A DNA stretch of 64,000 nt from an uncultured Bacilli bacterium (GTDB lineage Bacteria > Bacillota_I > Bacilli_A > RF39 > UBA660): contig CAKOHV010000002.1 in assembly GCA_934086145.1 (NCBI GenBank), forward strand, positions 1 to 64,000, read 5' to 3'. A program made the position numbers and the translations under genes. Below, piece by piece: positions 1 to 8,974 of the stretch (position 1 is the stretch's first letter; each line of letters begins with the position of its first letter). The notes beneath the pieces are model-generated. The model ran no database searches, was not told the DNA's origin, and was given only the letters and a program-made list of their open reading frames with translations.

Positions 1-878
1 AACGTATTAGAAGCATTTATAATATCATCAGTATCTTCAACAACCTCAGCTGGAACTTGATCTTTATAGGTTGCAATATCTTCTGATAAACCAACAATAG
101 CATTTAATGGAGTCCTTATTTCATGTGACATACTTGCTAAAAAATCTGATTTAGCTCGGTTACTTCGTTCAGCTTGCGTTTTAGCCAAAGTAATCTCATT
201 AAGCATTTTTATGTCGGGGTTTGCGATAGTAAAATACATTATTGCAACAACTAAAGCAAATGAACAAGTTATCAATATTACCCCAGGATTAATCATTCTT
301 ACTATTAATGCAACAATAAATAACGTTAATAAAGAAAATACAGGAATTAACTTTTTTCCTTTTATTTTTTTTATATTTAAAAAGATTAAAATAAAATCAA
401 AAAGCATAAAAATTACACTTGCAACAACCAAACTTATAGTTGCTGGTCCATAAGAATAAACAGAATTAAAATCATAATAATAATGTAATGGTAAAAATAA
501 CACACACATTACCAAAATAAGAGATATACCATACAAAACACTTTTTTCCAATCGACTCAATTGCACTATCCCACTTGAATCAATTATTTGCGATTTCGTA
601 CAAATTATATACATATATAAGGTAAAAGTTATTATAAAAAAACTAAAATACACTAAATAACTTCTGTTTAAAATTTCATTTAACAACGGATAATCATTCA
701 TATGAATAACACTAAAACAACAACAGAATTCCAAAAATAACCCAATCAAATTTGATATTAATAACCTTGAGTATAAAATTGTTTCCGAAGATTTAATCCC
801 ACTCTTTGAATAATAAACAACACACAATAGAATTGTATACACAAATGAGCACACAATAAATGACATTCCTATAACCAT
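1..878 (-). CDS. 7-TM sensor histidine kinase, 5' part (C-terminus outside window)
   Basis: Reading the minus strand from an ATG at 878, preceded by AGGGTG, gives an open frame of about 292 codons that runs off the left edge. The first 210 residues hold roughly seven hydrophobic segments. A short linker ([18 protein letters not shown]) follows, then the HisKA phospho-acceptor box [15 protein letters not shown], with the histidine at about residue 252. The family autophosphorylates that histidine and passes phosphate to a response regulator. The HATPase domain and any fused receiver lie beyond the window. The multi-TM N-terminus implies a membrane-embedded or very small ligand; the signal is unknown. 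No partner regulator is visible here. Confidence 0.88.
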   Translation of the reverse strand, partial: MVIGMSFIVCSFVYTILLCVVYYSKSGIKSSETILYSRLLISNLIGLFLEFCCCFSVIHMNDYPLLNEILNRSYLVYFSFFIITFTLYMYIICTKSQIIDSSGIVQLSRLEKSVLYGISLILVMCVLFLPLHYYYDFNSVYSYGPATISLVVASVIFMLFDFILIFLNIKKIKGKKLIPVFSLLTLFIVALIVRMINPGVILITCSFALVVAIMYFTIANPDIKMLNEITLAKTQAERSNRAKSDFLASMSHEIRTPLNAIVGLSEDIATYKDQVPAEVVEDTDDIINASNT

Positions 879-906
879 CTTACAACACCCTATCTTGCAT
901 AAATTA

Positions 907-955
907 TAACATAAAAAAAATGAGATAACTCACTTTTTGAGATAACTCATTTTTT
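907..955 (-). terminator. Rho-independent terminator
   Basis: AAAAAATGAG pairs with CTCATTTTTT around two copies of GAGATAACTCA. Read on the minus strand the structure ends in a T-run just past the stop of the acyl-CoA synthetase gene. The symmetric A/T flanks could let it work in both directions. Confidence 0.7.
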
Positions 956-980
956 AAATACTTTCTATTCACTACTTTTT

Positions 981-2870
981 CTATACTTTTTTTAATACCA
1001 TTTGCGAAGACTTATTTTTAATATTTTCATCTTCTTTTTCTAAAGCAATATAATCAATTTTTCCAACCGCTGTTAATGGTAGTGATTCTCTGAATTTATA
1101 AGCAACTGGTTGAACATATTCAGGCAATTGTTCTAAACATAATAATTTTATCTGTTCTAAAACAACGTCCTCTTTGTCTTTATATTGTGGCTTTAAGACA
1201 ATATGAGCTTTTGGTAATTTTCCTTGGCTATGATCCCGGTCAGCTATTGCAACTACCTTACATCCCTCAACAGCTTCATGTTTTCCAATAACATTTTCTA
1301 TTAAAGAAGGAAATATTTTAAAACCATCATATCTTATCATCATTCTTTTAATTCTATCTACAATAAATAAACTTCCATCTTCATTTATATGACCAATATC
1401 GCCAGTATGAACCCATGTTTTTCCATCATTATGTCTTTTTAAAATTTGTTCGGTTGCTTCTGAATTATTAAAATATCCAAGCATTGTATTTGGTCCAGTT
1501 ATACAAACTTCTCCATCAACACCATACATTAACTCTTCTTCTGTTCCCGGTTCAAATACGGAAATTGTCGTCTTTACAAATGGAATTCCAACACTTCCAA
1601 TATGATTATTTTCATCAACTGTTCCAGCTACTCCTCCAGTAACTTCCGTCATTCCATACCCTTTTGTAATTTTAGAAGAGCAATTATGTTCTTTTAAATA
1701 AGCATTAGCTTGTTCTTCCAAAGTACGATCCATAGCATCTCCTCCTACGGTTGGAGCTATTATATAAGATAAATCCTTATTAGCTAGTTTTTTACTCTTA
1801 ATAATAGTTCCCCAATAAGATGGAACACCAACCATATGAATTGGTTTATATTTTAGTAATAACTCATCAAACTTTGCCGGATTAAACTGAGGTATAAGAA
1901 TTGTTTCCATCCCAATCGTTAATGGCAAATGTAACCCCATACCTACTCCATATGCTATAAAAGTTGGCATGATATCTAACCAATTATGTTCTCTTTGCAT
2001 ATCTATGCCTGTTAAAACACTTTGTAAAGCAACTGCATTTATATTTTCATTTGATAAAACAACACCTTTAGGAACACCAGTAGTACCTCCAGTATGTTCA
2101 ATTGCCAACGGTCTATTATTTTTAAACTCAGCCTCCGTATTAATTCTATACTCAGCACCATTTGTAATAAATTGTGACCAATTCATAGTTCCATCTTCTA
2201 AAACTATTTTTTCCTTCGGATTTTTTAAGTTATTTATAATTTCTTTTGTTTTATACCCTATTTTCAAACCAAATGGCAATGATTCTGCCGGAGAAACTGC
2301 AACAATTTGTTTTACAACGCTTTCTTTTCGCAATTTTTTTACTTTGTTGTAACAAGAATCAACAATAATAACAAGATCCGATTCAACTTCTTCAATATAA
2401 TTTTTTAAACCTTCAACGCTTGTTCTTGGATCAACCATATTGGCAATAGCACCAATTTTACTCATTGCATAAAACAAATAAACAGCTTCTGGAGTATTAG
2501 GCAATGATATAGTAACTATGTCATTTTCTTTAACTCCCATCATTTTCAAAGCCTTGGCTGTTTCTTCAATTCTCATAAAAAGTTCATCAAAAGTTATCTT
2601 TTTACCATAATAACTTAAAGCTATTCGCCCTAAAAACTTTTTATTTCGTTCAAATAAATACTTATAGGCAGACATTTTTGGCATATCTGTTTCAATTTGT
2701 TCATTTGTATAATATTTAAGCCATGGCTTATCAATACTAGGAATACCCGTTAGTGGTCCCTGAATTTCATTTTCTAGTAATTGTTTTAAATATAAATTTC
2801 TTTGTTTTTCTTCAAAGTAAGATAACTTTGATAATTGTTCTTTCAATTTTATTAATGCACTTTTTTCCAT
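981..2870 (-). CDS. AMP-forming acyl-CoA synthetase/ligase
   Basis: A 629-residue member of the adenylate-forming superfamily (ANL), which activates a carboxylic acid as acyl-AMP and then usually makes the CoA thioester. The P-loop-like motif is HTGGTTGVPKG, followed by GYGMTEVTGG, the hinge region TGDIGHINEDG...DRIKRM, and the C-terminal catalytic lysine in PLTAVGKID. All core motifs are intact, so it should be active. It is somewhat longer than typical because of about 80 residues of N-terminal helix-rich sequence. The substrate cannot be read from sequence; a fatty or aromatic acid is likely. A deleted paralogue lies 53 bp upstream, suggesting tandem duplication. Confidence 0.9.
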   Translation of the reverse strand: MEKSALIKLKEQLSKLSYFEEKQRNLYLKQLLENEIQGPLTGIPSIDKPWLKYYTNEQIETDMPKMSAYKYLFERNKKFLGRIALSYYGKKITFDELFMRIEETAKALKMMGVKENDIVTISLPNTPEAVYLFYAMSKIGAIANMVDPRTSVEGLKNYIEEVESDLVIIVDSCYNKVKKLRKESVVKQIVAVSPAESLPFGLKIGYKTKEIINNLKNPKEKIVLEDGTMNWSQFITNGAEYRINTEAEFKNNRPLAIEHTGGTTGVPKGVVLSNENINAVALQSVLTGIDMQREHNWLDIMPTFIAYGVGMGLHLPLTIGMETILIPQFNPAKFDELLLKYKPIHMVGVPSYWGTIIKSKKLANKDLSYIIAPTVGGDAMDRTLEEQANAYLKEHNCSSKITKGYGMTEVTGGVAGTVDENNHIGSVGIPFVKTTISVFEPGTEEELMYGVDGEVCITGPNTMLGYFNNSEATEQILKRHNDGKTWVHTGDIGHINEDGSLFIVDRIKRMMIRYDGFKIFPSLIENVIGKHEAVEGCKVVAIADRDHSQGKLPKAHIVLKPQYKDKEDVVLEQIKLLCLEQLPEYVQPVAYKFRESLPLTAVGKIDYIALEKEDENIKNKSSQMVLKKV

Positions 2871-2923
2871 TATTTATATTTCTCCTTAAATTTAAAATAT
2901 ATAATATTTCAAAAAATTAAATC

Positions 2924-3628
2924 TTATATTCTTTTCATCAACGACAACTTTACGCCATCATTATTTAATGTTCCATTTGCTAAAGCTTTTTTATCTTCTT
3001 CAACATAATATGCAAGATTAATTTTAGAATTAGACATTCGTTCTAGAGGTTTATCATAATAAACAATTGAACCTGGTAACCAATTATCTCCTAATTTAGT
3101 TGAAACTAAATAATATATTTTTTCTTCCAAATCTTTAAGATCAATATTTTCACTATAAAGTGAGATATGATACCTTGGAATAAATTGAACCATTTCACCA
3201 GGAATCGCTGTAACTAATGATTCTAAAGGAGAATATAATATTGTCGAAAAATTCAAAGCTTTTTCCGATTTTTTTATATTTTGATAAAAAGTATCAACTG
3301 ATATTACCATTTTAGGTTTTACCTTTTCTATATCTGCTCTTACTTTTTCAGCATTATCCAAAGGATTTAAACCAACTGTGATAGCTCCAATTACATTATC
3401 TAGAGCATACAATAAATAAACAGATTCTGGCGTATTTAGAGCCATTACACCTATTACATCACCTTCTCTAATACCTTTCGCATATAATATTTTTGTATAC
3501 TTTTCTGTTCTATCATGCAATTCTTCAAAAGTTACTTTTCTTTCTCCAAAAGATAATGCCGTTAAATTCATATATTTAGCATTATTCTCAAGTAAATAGT
3601 TATACTTACTATTATTTGGATTTGCCAC
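2924..3628 (-). CDS. Internally deleted AMP-ligase paralogue
   Basis: About 234 residues. The N-terminal part matches the start of an adenylate-forming enzyme (KVTFEELHDRTEKYTKIL, then ALNTPESVYLLYAL) and parallels the downstream 629-residue enzyme. The tail (LEEKIYYL...LPGSIVYYDKPLE...SKINLA) resembles that family's extreme C-terminus, including a lysine where the catalytic one sits. The middle, with the P-loop, GYGMTE and TGD motifs, is absent, so it cannot adenylate. I prefer the GTG at 3628 because GAGGTG lies 7 nt upstream; the frame itself extends to a GTG at 3643 inside that ribosome-binding site. It may be a decaying duplicate or a retained regulatory fragment. Confidence 0.65.
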   Translation of the reverse strand: MANPNNSKYNYLLENNAKYMNLTALSFGERKVTFEELHDRTEKYTKILYAKGIREGDVIGVMALNTPESVYLLYALDNVIGAITVGLNPLDNAEKVRADIEKVKPKMVISVDTFYQNIKKSEKALNFSTILYSPLESLVTAIPGEMVQFIPRYHISLYSENIDLKDLEEKIYYLVSTKLGDNWLPGSIVYYDKPLERMSNSKINLAYYVEEDKKALANGTLNNDGVKLSLMKRI

Positions 3629-3743
3629 TTTCTCACACCTCACATTAATTCGTATTTTACCATTTTAATCTGAAAAGTCAAAAATTACAAAAGCTAAGAT
3701 ATAATTAGACCATATAGGCGATCAAGCCAACCTTTTCCCAAAT

Positions 3744-3764
3744 AAAAAGCCAACAACCGTTGAC
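3744..3764 (-). terminator. Terminator of ezrA
   Basis: On the minus strand GTCAAC-GGTT-GTTGGC forms a 6-bp stem with one G-U pair. It is followed by TTTTT immediately after the ezrA stop codon. Confidence 0.7.
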
Positions 3765-5489
3765 TTAATTTTTAGCAGCTTCCATCAATTTATTATAAAT
3801 TCCTGGTTCAATAACATTAATAGCTCTTATAGCACATTCCAAAGCTTTCTTATAATCCCCTTGATAGAATAACTTTTCAGCATTACTTAGACTCATTTCT
3901 AAATTTTTATTAACAGGACGATATCTATTACCATAAACAATTGCCATTTCCGTCATAGCTGCCGTTTTAACAATTTCATTAGAAGTATTATATAACTTAA
4001 GAGCTAAATCACGAGCTGTATCTACTCTAATATTTAAAGTTTTAATTGATATTGGCGTCATTTCAAGTTCTTTAACCATTTCTTTAATAGCAACATTTGC
4101 TTCAGATAACTGAACATAGTACATATTAGGTATTATTGGTAAGTTATAACTTAATATTTTTTCTTTACTCTTCTTCAAAATATCCTTTATTTCATCTAAT
4201 TGTTCACGTGCTCTTGATTCATCTTCTTCTAAACTACCTAGATTTCTTAATGCTGTTTCTAGTTTTTCTTCCGTATTTAAAAGACGATTATTTAATTGTT
4301 CCATTTCTTTACCAAGTCTCGTAAAAGCAAAGGACTTTGTACGATGAGCATCAATTATTTGATTATAATCTTTTTTTATCGCAATTAATTCTTGTTTAAT
4401 TACTTCAATAACTTTAACATCTTCATCTGTTAAATCATAACTATATTTAATTTGATCTAACTTTTTATATAAACCATTATTAATTTTTTCTAGTTTGTTA
4501 GCTTTTACCAAGACTTTTCTTACATATTCTTCAAAAATAGCACGAGCTTGTTTTTCTTGATCAAAATCATTATATATTCCATCAAAATAATCTAACATTG
4601 TCTTCAATTCAAAGATTGAATCTTCAACATTTAAAACATTCAAACGCGCAAAGATATCTTGAATTTTCTTTTCTGCTTCTTCAATATTATAAGTTATATT
4701 TAAATAATCTAGATTATATCCTTCTGATCGCATTCTTTCATGAATTTTTTCAATATCACGCATTTTATTAGGAATTAAATTTTTTCCCATCAATATAATG
4801 GTCGGAGCTTCATCAATAATTACCCCAAGATTACCAATTAAATCATCTATTCCTTTAACTATTTTACCAACTTCTTCATAGCTATTAGCTTCCATAGCTA
4901 CTTCAAAAGCCGCAAATAACTTATCAACATTTTCAAATTGTAATTCAAGAGGAGCACAAACTTCTTTATAATCATTTTTATTATTGTTATACTTAGTTAC
5001 AATTTCACGATAACGAGTTTTAAGTTTAATAATTGTATCTCTATTTCTTTCTTCGGACAAAGTTATTTCTTTAATCTCATCTAGTAAAAAATTAGCTTTT
5101 GTTTTAACGTAAAAAATTTCTAATTCAGCTTTTGCTATCTTGTCATTTAAGGCTTTGTAATCACTTTCATTAAAGCATTCTTCTATATCAATTAAAGCAT
5201 CTGTTATTTTTGGTACTTCAACATCTTTAATTTGTTTAAACCTCTTTTGCCAATCATCATACACTTCTTGCATCTTATCATTATTTACTAAAGCTTCTAC
5301 TTTATTTAGTTCACTTAAAATAGAAGAAGATATAATCAAGTTTTTATCACGCTCTAAGGTTGTAATTTCATCTCTATACTTTTTATTTTCACGACGATTA
5401 ATAATATTTAGAACAACAACAACTATTATGATACTGACAATATAATAAGTTATTCCAGCAAGTATATAGGCAGTCTGACTCATACTCAT
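3765..5489 (-). CDS. ezrA: Septation ring formation regulator EzrA
   Basis: 574 residues from the chosen start. One N-terminal transmembrane helix (about residues 6-27) is followed by a long, almost entirely helical cytoplasmic region with spectrin-like coiled coils, which is the EzrA architecture and length (about 560-570). EzrA is a membrane-anchored cytoskeletal protein of Bacilli that restrains FtsZ ring assembly and links the divisome to wall synthesis. The frame opens 13 codons further upstream, but AGGAGG sits 7 nt before the ATG at 5489, which begins MSMSQTAYI. It is transcribed divergently from rpsD, and ezrA lies next to rpsD in several Bacilli. Confidence 0.9.
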   Translation of the reverse strand: MSMSQTAYILAGITYYIVSIIIVVVVLNIINRRENKKYRDEITTLERDKNLIISSSILSELNKVEALVNNDKMQEVYDDWQKRFKQIKDVEVPKITDALIDIEECFNESDYKALNDKIAKAELEIFYVKTKANFLLDEIKEITLSEERNRDTIIKLKTRYREIVTKYNNNKNDYKEVCAPLELQFENVDKLFAAFEVAMEANSYEEVGKIVKGIDDLIGNLGVIIDEAPTIILMGKNLIPNKMRDIEKIHERMRSEGYNLDYLNITYNIEEAEKKIQDIFARLNVLNVEDSIFELKTMLDYFDGIYNDFDQEKQARAIFEEYVRKVLVKANKLEKINNGLYKKLDQIKYSYDLTDEDVKVIEVIKQELIAIKKDYNQIIDAHRTKSFAFTRLGKEMEQLNNRLLNTEEKLETALRNLGSLEEDESRAREQLDEIKDILKKSKEKILSYNLPIIPNMYYVQLSEANVAIKEMVKELEMTPISIKTLNIRVDTARDLALKLYNTSNEIVKTAAMTEMAIVYGNRYRPVNKNLEMSLSNAEKLFYQGDYKKALECAIRAINVIEPGIYNKLMEAAKN

Positions 5490-5660
5490 GATTATACCTC
5501 CTATTCTAATTTTATATATCAATATCATATCACATCTCTTCTACAAAATATAGCTATAATAGACAAAATATGCTATTTAATCTGTTAATCATTTTGTAAA
5601 CTCGCTATCTTTTTTGCTTTTTCTTCCCTAAAAACCTTAGCTGAAATAATGCCATATTTA

Positions 5661-5688
5661 TTGACTTTTCCCTAAATTTATGTATAAT
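5661..5688 (+). promoter_or_regulatory. rpsD promoter
   Basis: TTGACT (5661-5666) and TATAAT (5683-5688) are separated by 16 bp. This near-consensus vegetative promoter lies about 160 nt upstream of the rpsD start and leaves a long 5' leader. Confidence 0.85.
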
Positions 5689-5694
5689 TATTAA

Positions 5695-5835
5695 TTGCAG
5701 ATGTATTTGGCAGCGTTGTCATTAAATATAAAGTGTTTATTCCGTAAGTTTATTAGTAGCTAAGGCTGCCTTAGTGAACATATCAAAATAAACTCCCTAT
5801 AGTTTAATTGCAACAATCCTATATATCAAATTATG
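5695..5835 (+). promoter_or_regulatory. Probable S4 autoregulatory leader of rpsD
   Basis: The untranslated leader contains GGCAGC (5709-5714), which can pair with GCTGCC (5765-5770). The latter is also the core of a self-complementary stem CTAAGG-CTG-CCTTAG (5760-5774), so two folds compete. In B. subtilis and relatives, ribosomal protein S4 represses its own mRNA by binding a structured rpsD leader. Identity with that Rfam family is inferred from position and foldability, not from an alignment. Confidence 0.55.
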
Positions 5836-5851
5836 GAAGGAGAGAAAAATT

Positions 5852-6454
5852 ATGGCAAGATACACAGGTCCTGTTTACAAAAAATCTCGTCGTTTAGGTT
5901 TCTCAATTCTTGAAAATGGTAGAGAATTAGCAACTCGTCCATATGCTCCAGGAGCTCATGGAAACGATAAGAGACGTAAATCAAGCGAATATGGTATTCA
6001 ATTAGCTGAAAAACAAAAAATCAGATTAATGTATGGATTAAATGAAAAACAATTCCATAAATTATTCGAAAAAGCATCAAAAATGAAAGGTACTGCAGGT
6101 CACAACCTTCTAAATTTACTAGAATCTAGATTAGACAATGTTGTTTATCGTTTAGGTTTAGCTAAGACTAGAAGAGCTGCTAGACAAGTAGTTAACCATG
6201 GTCACATTACTGTTAATGGTGTTAAGGTAGATATTCCTTCATATCAAGTTAAAGTTGGTGACGTTGTTGCTGTTAAAGAAAATTCTTTAGATCATCCAGC
6301 AATCAAAGAAGCTGTTGAAGCATGCTTAAATCGTCCTGCTTATGTTGAATTTGATAAAAATTCAATGTCTGGTAAATTAGTAAGATTACCTGATAGAAGT
6401 GAACTTAACCAAGAAGTTAACGAAACACTTATCGTTGAATTCTACAACAGATAG
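5852..6454 (+). CDS. rpsD: 30S ribosomal protein S4
   Basis: 200 residues, the standard S4 length. It starts [18 protein letters not shown] and carries the S4 RNA-binding domain ([20 protein letters not shown]...[10 protein letters not shown]) at about residues 90-155. S4 is a primary 16S rRNA binder that nucleates the small-subunit body and helps control decoding fidelity. GGAGAG precedes the ATG. It is monocistronic with its own promoter, leader and terminator, as is usual in Bacilli. Confidence 0.98.
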   Translation: MARYTGPVYKKSRRLGFSILENGRELATRPYAPGAHGNDKRRKSSEYGIQLAEKQKIRLMYGLNEKQFHKLFEKASKMKGTAGHNLLNLLESRLDNVVYRLGLAKTRRAARQVVNHGHITVNGVKVDIPSYQVKVGDVVAVKENSLDHPAIKEAVEACLNRPAYVEFDKNSMSGKLVRLPDRSELNQEVNETLIVEFYNR

Positions 6455-6455
6455 T

Positions 6456-6488
6456 AAAAAAAAAGATTTTTTCCAAAATCTTTTTTTT
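6456..6488 (+). terminator. rpsD terminator
   Basis: AAAAAAGATTTT-TTCC-AAAATCTTTTTTTT immediately follows the rpsD stop codon. It is a classic intrinsic terminator. Confidence 0.9.
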
Positions 6489-6498
6489 ATACCCCAAC

Positions 6499-6537
6499 AA
6501 AAAAGAATGATTTAACTACCTAATCATTCTTTTTTTA
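6499..6537 (-). terminator. Intrinsic terminator of the convergent gene
   Basis: AAAAAGAATGATT pairs with AATCATTCTTTTT across TAACTACCT. It lies between rpsD and the convergent unknown gene, serves the latter, and is symmetric enough to work both ways. Confidence 0.8.
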
Positions 6538-6544
6538 CTTAAAT

Positions 6545-7627
6545 TTATTTACTTAAATTATTAACTTTTTCATATTCAACATGTCTTAAATAACTGTCTT
6601 CATTTTTCCAAATAGTATCAGTTTCTTCACTATAATAATAATGTCCTCCAATATCATTAGCCATCCTAACTAATTCTTGATTACTAACATTTAAGTTTGC
6701 ACTCATTCCTAAAGTACTATACATAGAAGTAATATCCTCTTTAATAGCAGTACTATCAACCATACCATAATAATAATCTTGTTTAACAAAAGCATCTACT
6801 ATTTGCATTAATTCTCCAATAACAAATGACAAATCTTGTTTTGGATAAGCTTTGCACACTATATATGCCTTTGCTTGATTTACATAGGCTTCGCCTTTAG
6901 CACACATTAAATTAAAAGCAAATTTATTTTCTTCTGATAACGAATCATAATCAATGCCAATATTAATTTCAGTCAATTCATCGTCTTTCTTTTTATCATC
7001 AAAACATCCCCCAGTATCATTACTAGTTGTTGCAATATTTAAATCATATAAAGCTAAAGAAGGTAACACAGTTGCTGATTCTGAATAATAAATAACATCG
7101 CTCTTACTAGCTATTGGCTTACCAATTCCACTAATTTGTCGGGCCAAAACATCTTTAACACGCATTGAACCTAAAACTTTATAATCAACATTATAAGCAA
7201 CTTTTAAAATATCTTCTCGACTTTGACGACCTAAAAGAACAATATCTTCTGAGACATCTTCTAATGAAGAATTACCCATTTTTTGCGCGACACTCATAAT
7301 TGAAGATGGAAATTCATCAAAGAAACCATTTGACATTAAAGTAAAGAAATCAATTAAATAATGATAACGGACAACTTCACTTTCTAACATTGTTGTTGGA
7401 TGAACATAAGTTTCCCCAGTTTTAAAAGAAAATGGACTAATCAACTTTTTAAAAGTATCAAGTTTATCTTCACAAACACACATGCGAAGCAAATCATGAC
7501 TATTCTTTCTTATTTTATCTTCTGAGATAACATCCTTATCGACATTTACTAAAGTTTGAAATAACTCATTAGTTACTTCTTCACTAAAGCCATATCTTCT
7601 TTTATAAAATTCATAACTACGATTCAT
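6545..7627 (-). CDS. Unrecognised cytosolic protein, 360 aa
   Basis: I do not recognise this family. It has no signal peptide or transmembrane segment, is mixed in charge, and carries an acidic/lysine patch near residue 205 (CFDDKKKDDELTE) that looks like a linker between two mostly helical halves. A terminator lies 8 nt past its stop. It sits 60 bp downstream of the M16 peptidase pair and could be read through from that operon. The coding frame is clean and codon use matches its neighbours, so it is probably a lineage-specific gene. Confidence 0.7.
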   Translation of the reverse strand: MNRSYEFYKRRYGFSEEVTNELFQTLVNVDKDVISEDKIRKNSHDLLRMCVCEDKLDTFKKLISPFSFKTGETYVHPTTMLESEVVRYHYLIDFFTLMSNGFFDEFPSSIMSVAQKMGNSSLEDVSEDIVLLGRQSREDILKVAYNVDYKVLGSMRVKDVLARQISGIGKPIASKSDVIYYSESATVLPSLALYDLNIATTSNDTGGCFDDKKKDDELTEINIGIDYDSLSEENKFAFNLMCAKGEAYVNQAKAYIVCKAYPKQDLSFVIGELMQIVDAFVKQDYYYGMVDSTAIKEDITSMYSTLGMSANLNVSNQELVRMANDIGGHYYYSEETDTIWKNEDSYLRHVEYEKVNNLSK

Positions 7628-7687
7628 AAAAAAACCCCTTTTCTACGAGTCCTTATTTTAAAGGTTTTGAAAAGAAGTGTCAAATTT

Positions 7688-8974
7688 TTATCCTTTTTTA
7701 TTAAAAGGAACTAATGATACAATACTATAATTGTCAAAATTTAAATTATCTATAATTTTTTGAGCTTCTGCTAAGCATATCTCATTATAAATTTCATAGA
7801 CATTATCATAAATTTTATCATATAAAATTAATTGATCACAAATATCACTATTAACATATTCAATATCATCATAATCATTAATTAAAGAAGCAACATTGGC
7901 ACGACGACGTCGTTTTAAATCTTCTTCACTAATTTCCATATTTTTTATTTTATCTTGAATAATTGGAATAACTTCGGCTGGATATTTCGTTTCAAAAGTA
8001 ATTTCAATTAAAACGATATTCTCATCAATTACTTTACTAAAGCCAATGGCTGTAATTAATTCTTTTTCCATTAAATCTTCTTTTAATAAGGAAGTATTAC
8101 CAAAATTATTACGTAAAATGGCCCCCAAATAAACAGCTAATACTAACGAATCATAATCTTTAAAATTTTGACGAGCCATTTTATAACAGATTTTAACTTT
8201 AGGAATTTCCACATTAGCTTCGATTTCTACTTTTTTCTTATTAACTTCTACAGGTTCAATAATTTTTTTCTTGACGGGATTTGTATATTTTAAGAATTTC
8301 TTTTGACGTTGATTTTCTTTTATCATCCCAATAGCTTCATAAGGATTGAAATTGCCTGTAATTACCATAAACATATTACGTGGATGATAAAAAGTATCAT
8401 AAACAAGTTGTAATTCTTTAGCACTGATTGCTCTAACGTCATCTTCTTCCCCAGTTACTAAAAATCTCCTTTTATCCTTTTTAAACAAAGCTCTATTCAT
8501 TCCATAATATAATTTATGACCTGGTCTATTTTTACCCATTTTTACTTCTTCAACGATAATCCCTTTTTCTTTTTCAACTAACTTATCTGTAAAATATGGC
8601 TTTTGAACATAATCTAATAAATTATTTAAATTTTTTTCAAATTCACTAGAGGCAAAAACTTCATAGGAAGTAAAATCAAAAGTCGTAAAGGCATTTATGG
8701 AAGCGCCTAATTTTTCAAATAATTCATGAGCCGTTAAGTTTTCATCAATATTGAAATTAACATGTTCTAAGAAGTGCGCAATTCCATCATGAACTTTTTT
8801 ATAAGTTTTATCTTCTTCTCTTTTAAATTCTGTATCAACAGAACCATATTTTACATTAAGAGTCATATAAAAATTATTTACCTTATCATTAACCCACATA
8901 TAAACAGGCATTCCATTACTACATTTGTCATAATAGATAACTTCGTCTAAGCCTTTTATTTTAATCTCTTCCAT
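7688..8974 (-). CDS. M16 zinc metallopeptidase, YmfH-like
   Basis: 428 residues. The inverted zinc motif HXXEH is present as HFLEH (about residues 67-71, in GIAHFLEHVNFN), with the downstream acidic ligand region around EKGIIVEEVKMG. M16 enzymes such as B. subtilis YmfH are cytosolic zinc peptidases that usually work with an inactive partner. Here that partner is encoded immediately upstream and overlaps by 14 nt. GGAGGG precedes the ATG inside the upstream gene, giving translational coupling. The substrate is unknown; peptide maturation or turnover is the usual inference. Confidence 0.9.
   Translation of the reverse strand: MEEIKIKGLDEVIYYDKCSNGMPVYMWVNDKVNNFYMTLNVKYGSVDTEFKREEDKTYKKVHDGIAHFLEHVNFNIDENLTAHELFEKLGASINAFTTFDFTSYEVFASSEFEKNLNNLLDYVQKPYFTDKLVEKEKGIIVEEVKMGKNRPGHKLYYGMNRALFKKDKRRFLVTGEEDDVRAISAKELQLVYDTFYHPRNMFMVITGNFNPYEAIGMIKENQRQKKFLKYTNPVKKKIIEPVEVNKKKVEIEANVEIPKVKICYKMARQNFKDYDSLVLAVYLGAILRNNFGNTSLLKEDLMEKELITAIGFSKVIDENIVLIEITFETKYPAEVIPIIQDKIKNMEISEEDLKRRRRANVASLINDYDDIEYVNSDICDQLILYDKIYDNVYEIYNEICLAEAQKIIDNLNFDNYSIVSLVPFNKKG

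Noticed and set aside
211..453. Plus-strand frame of 80 codons
   Set aside because: It lies opposite the transmembrane part of the histidine kinase, whose H-box and frame are clear; no ribosome-binding site.
907..955. Direct repeat GAGATAACTCA as a regulator binding site
   Set aside because: The repeats form the arms of a terminator located at a gene's 3' end, which is the simpler reading.
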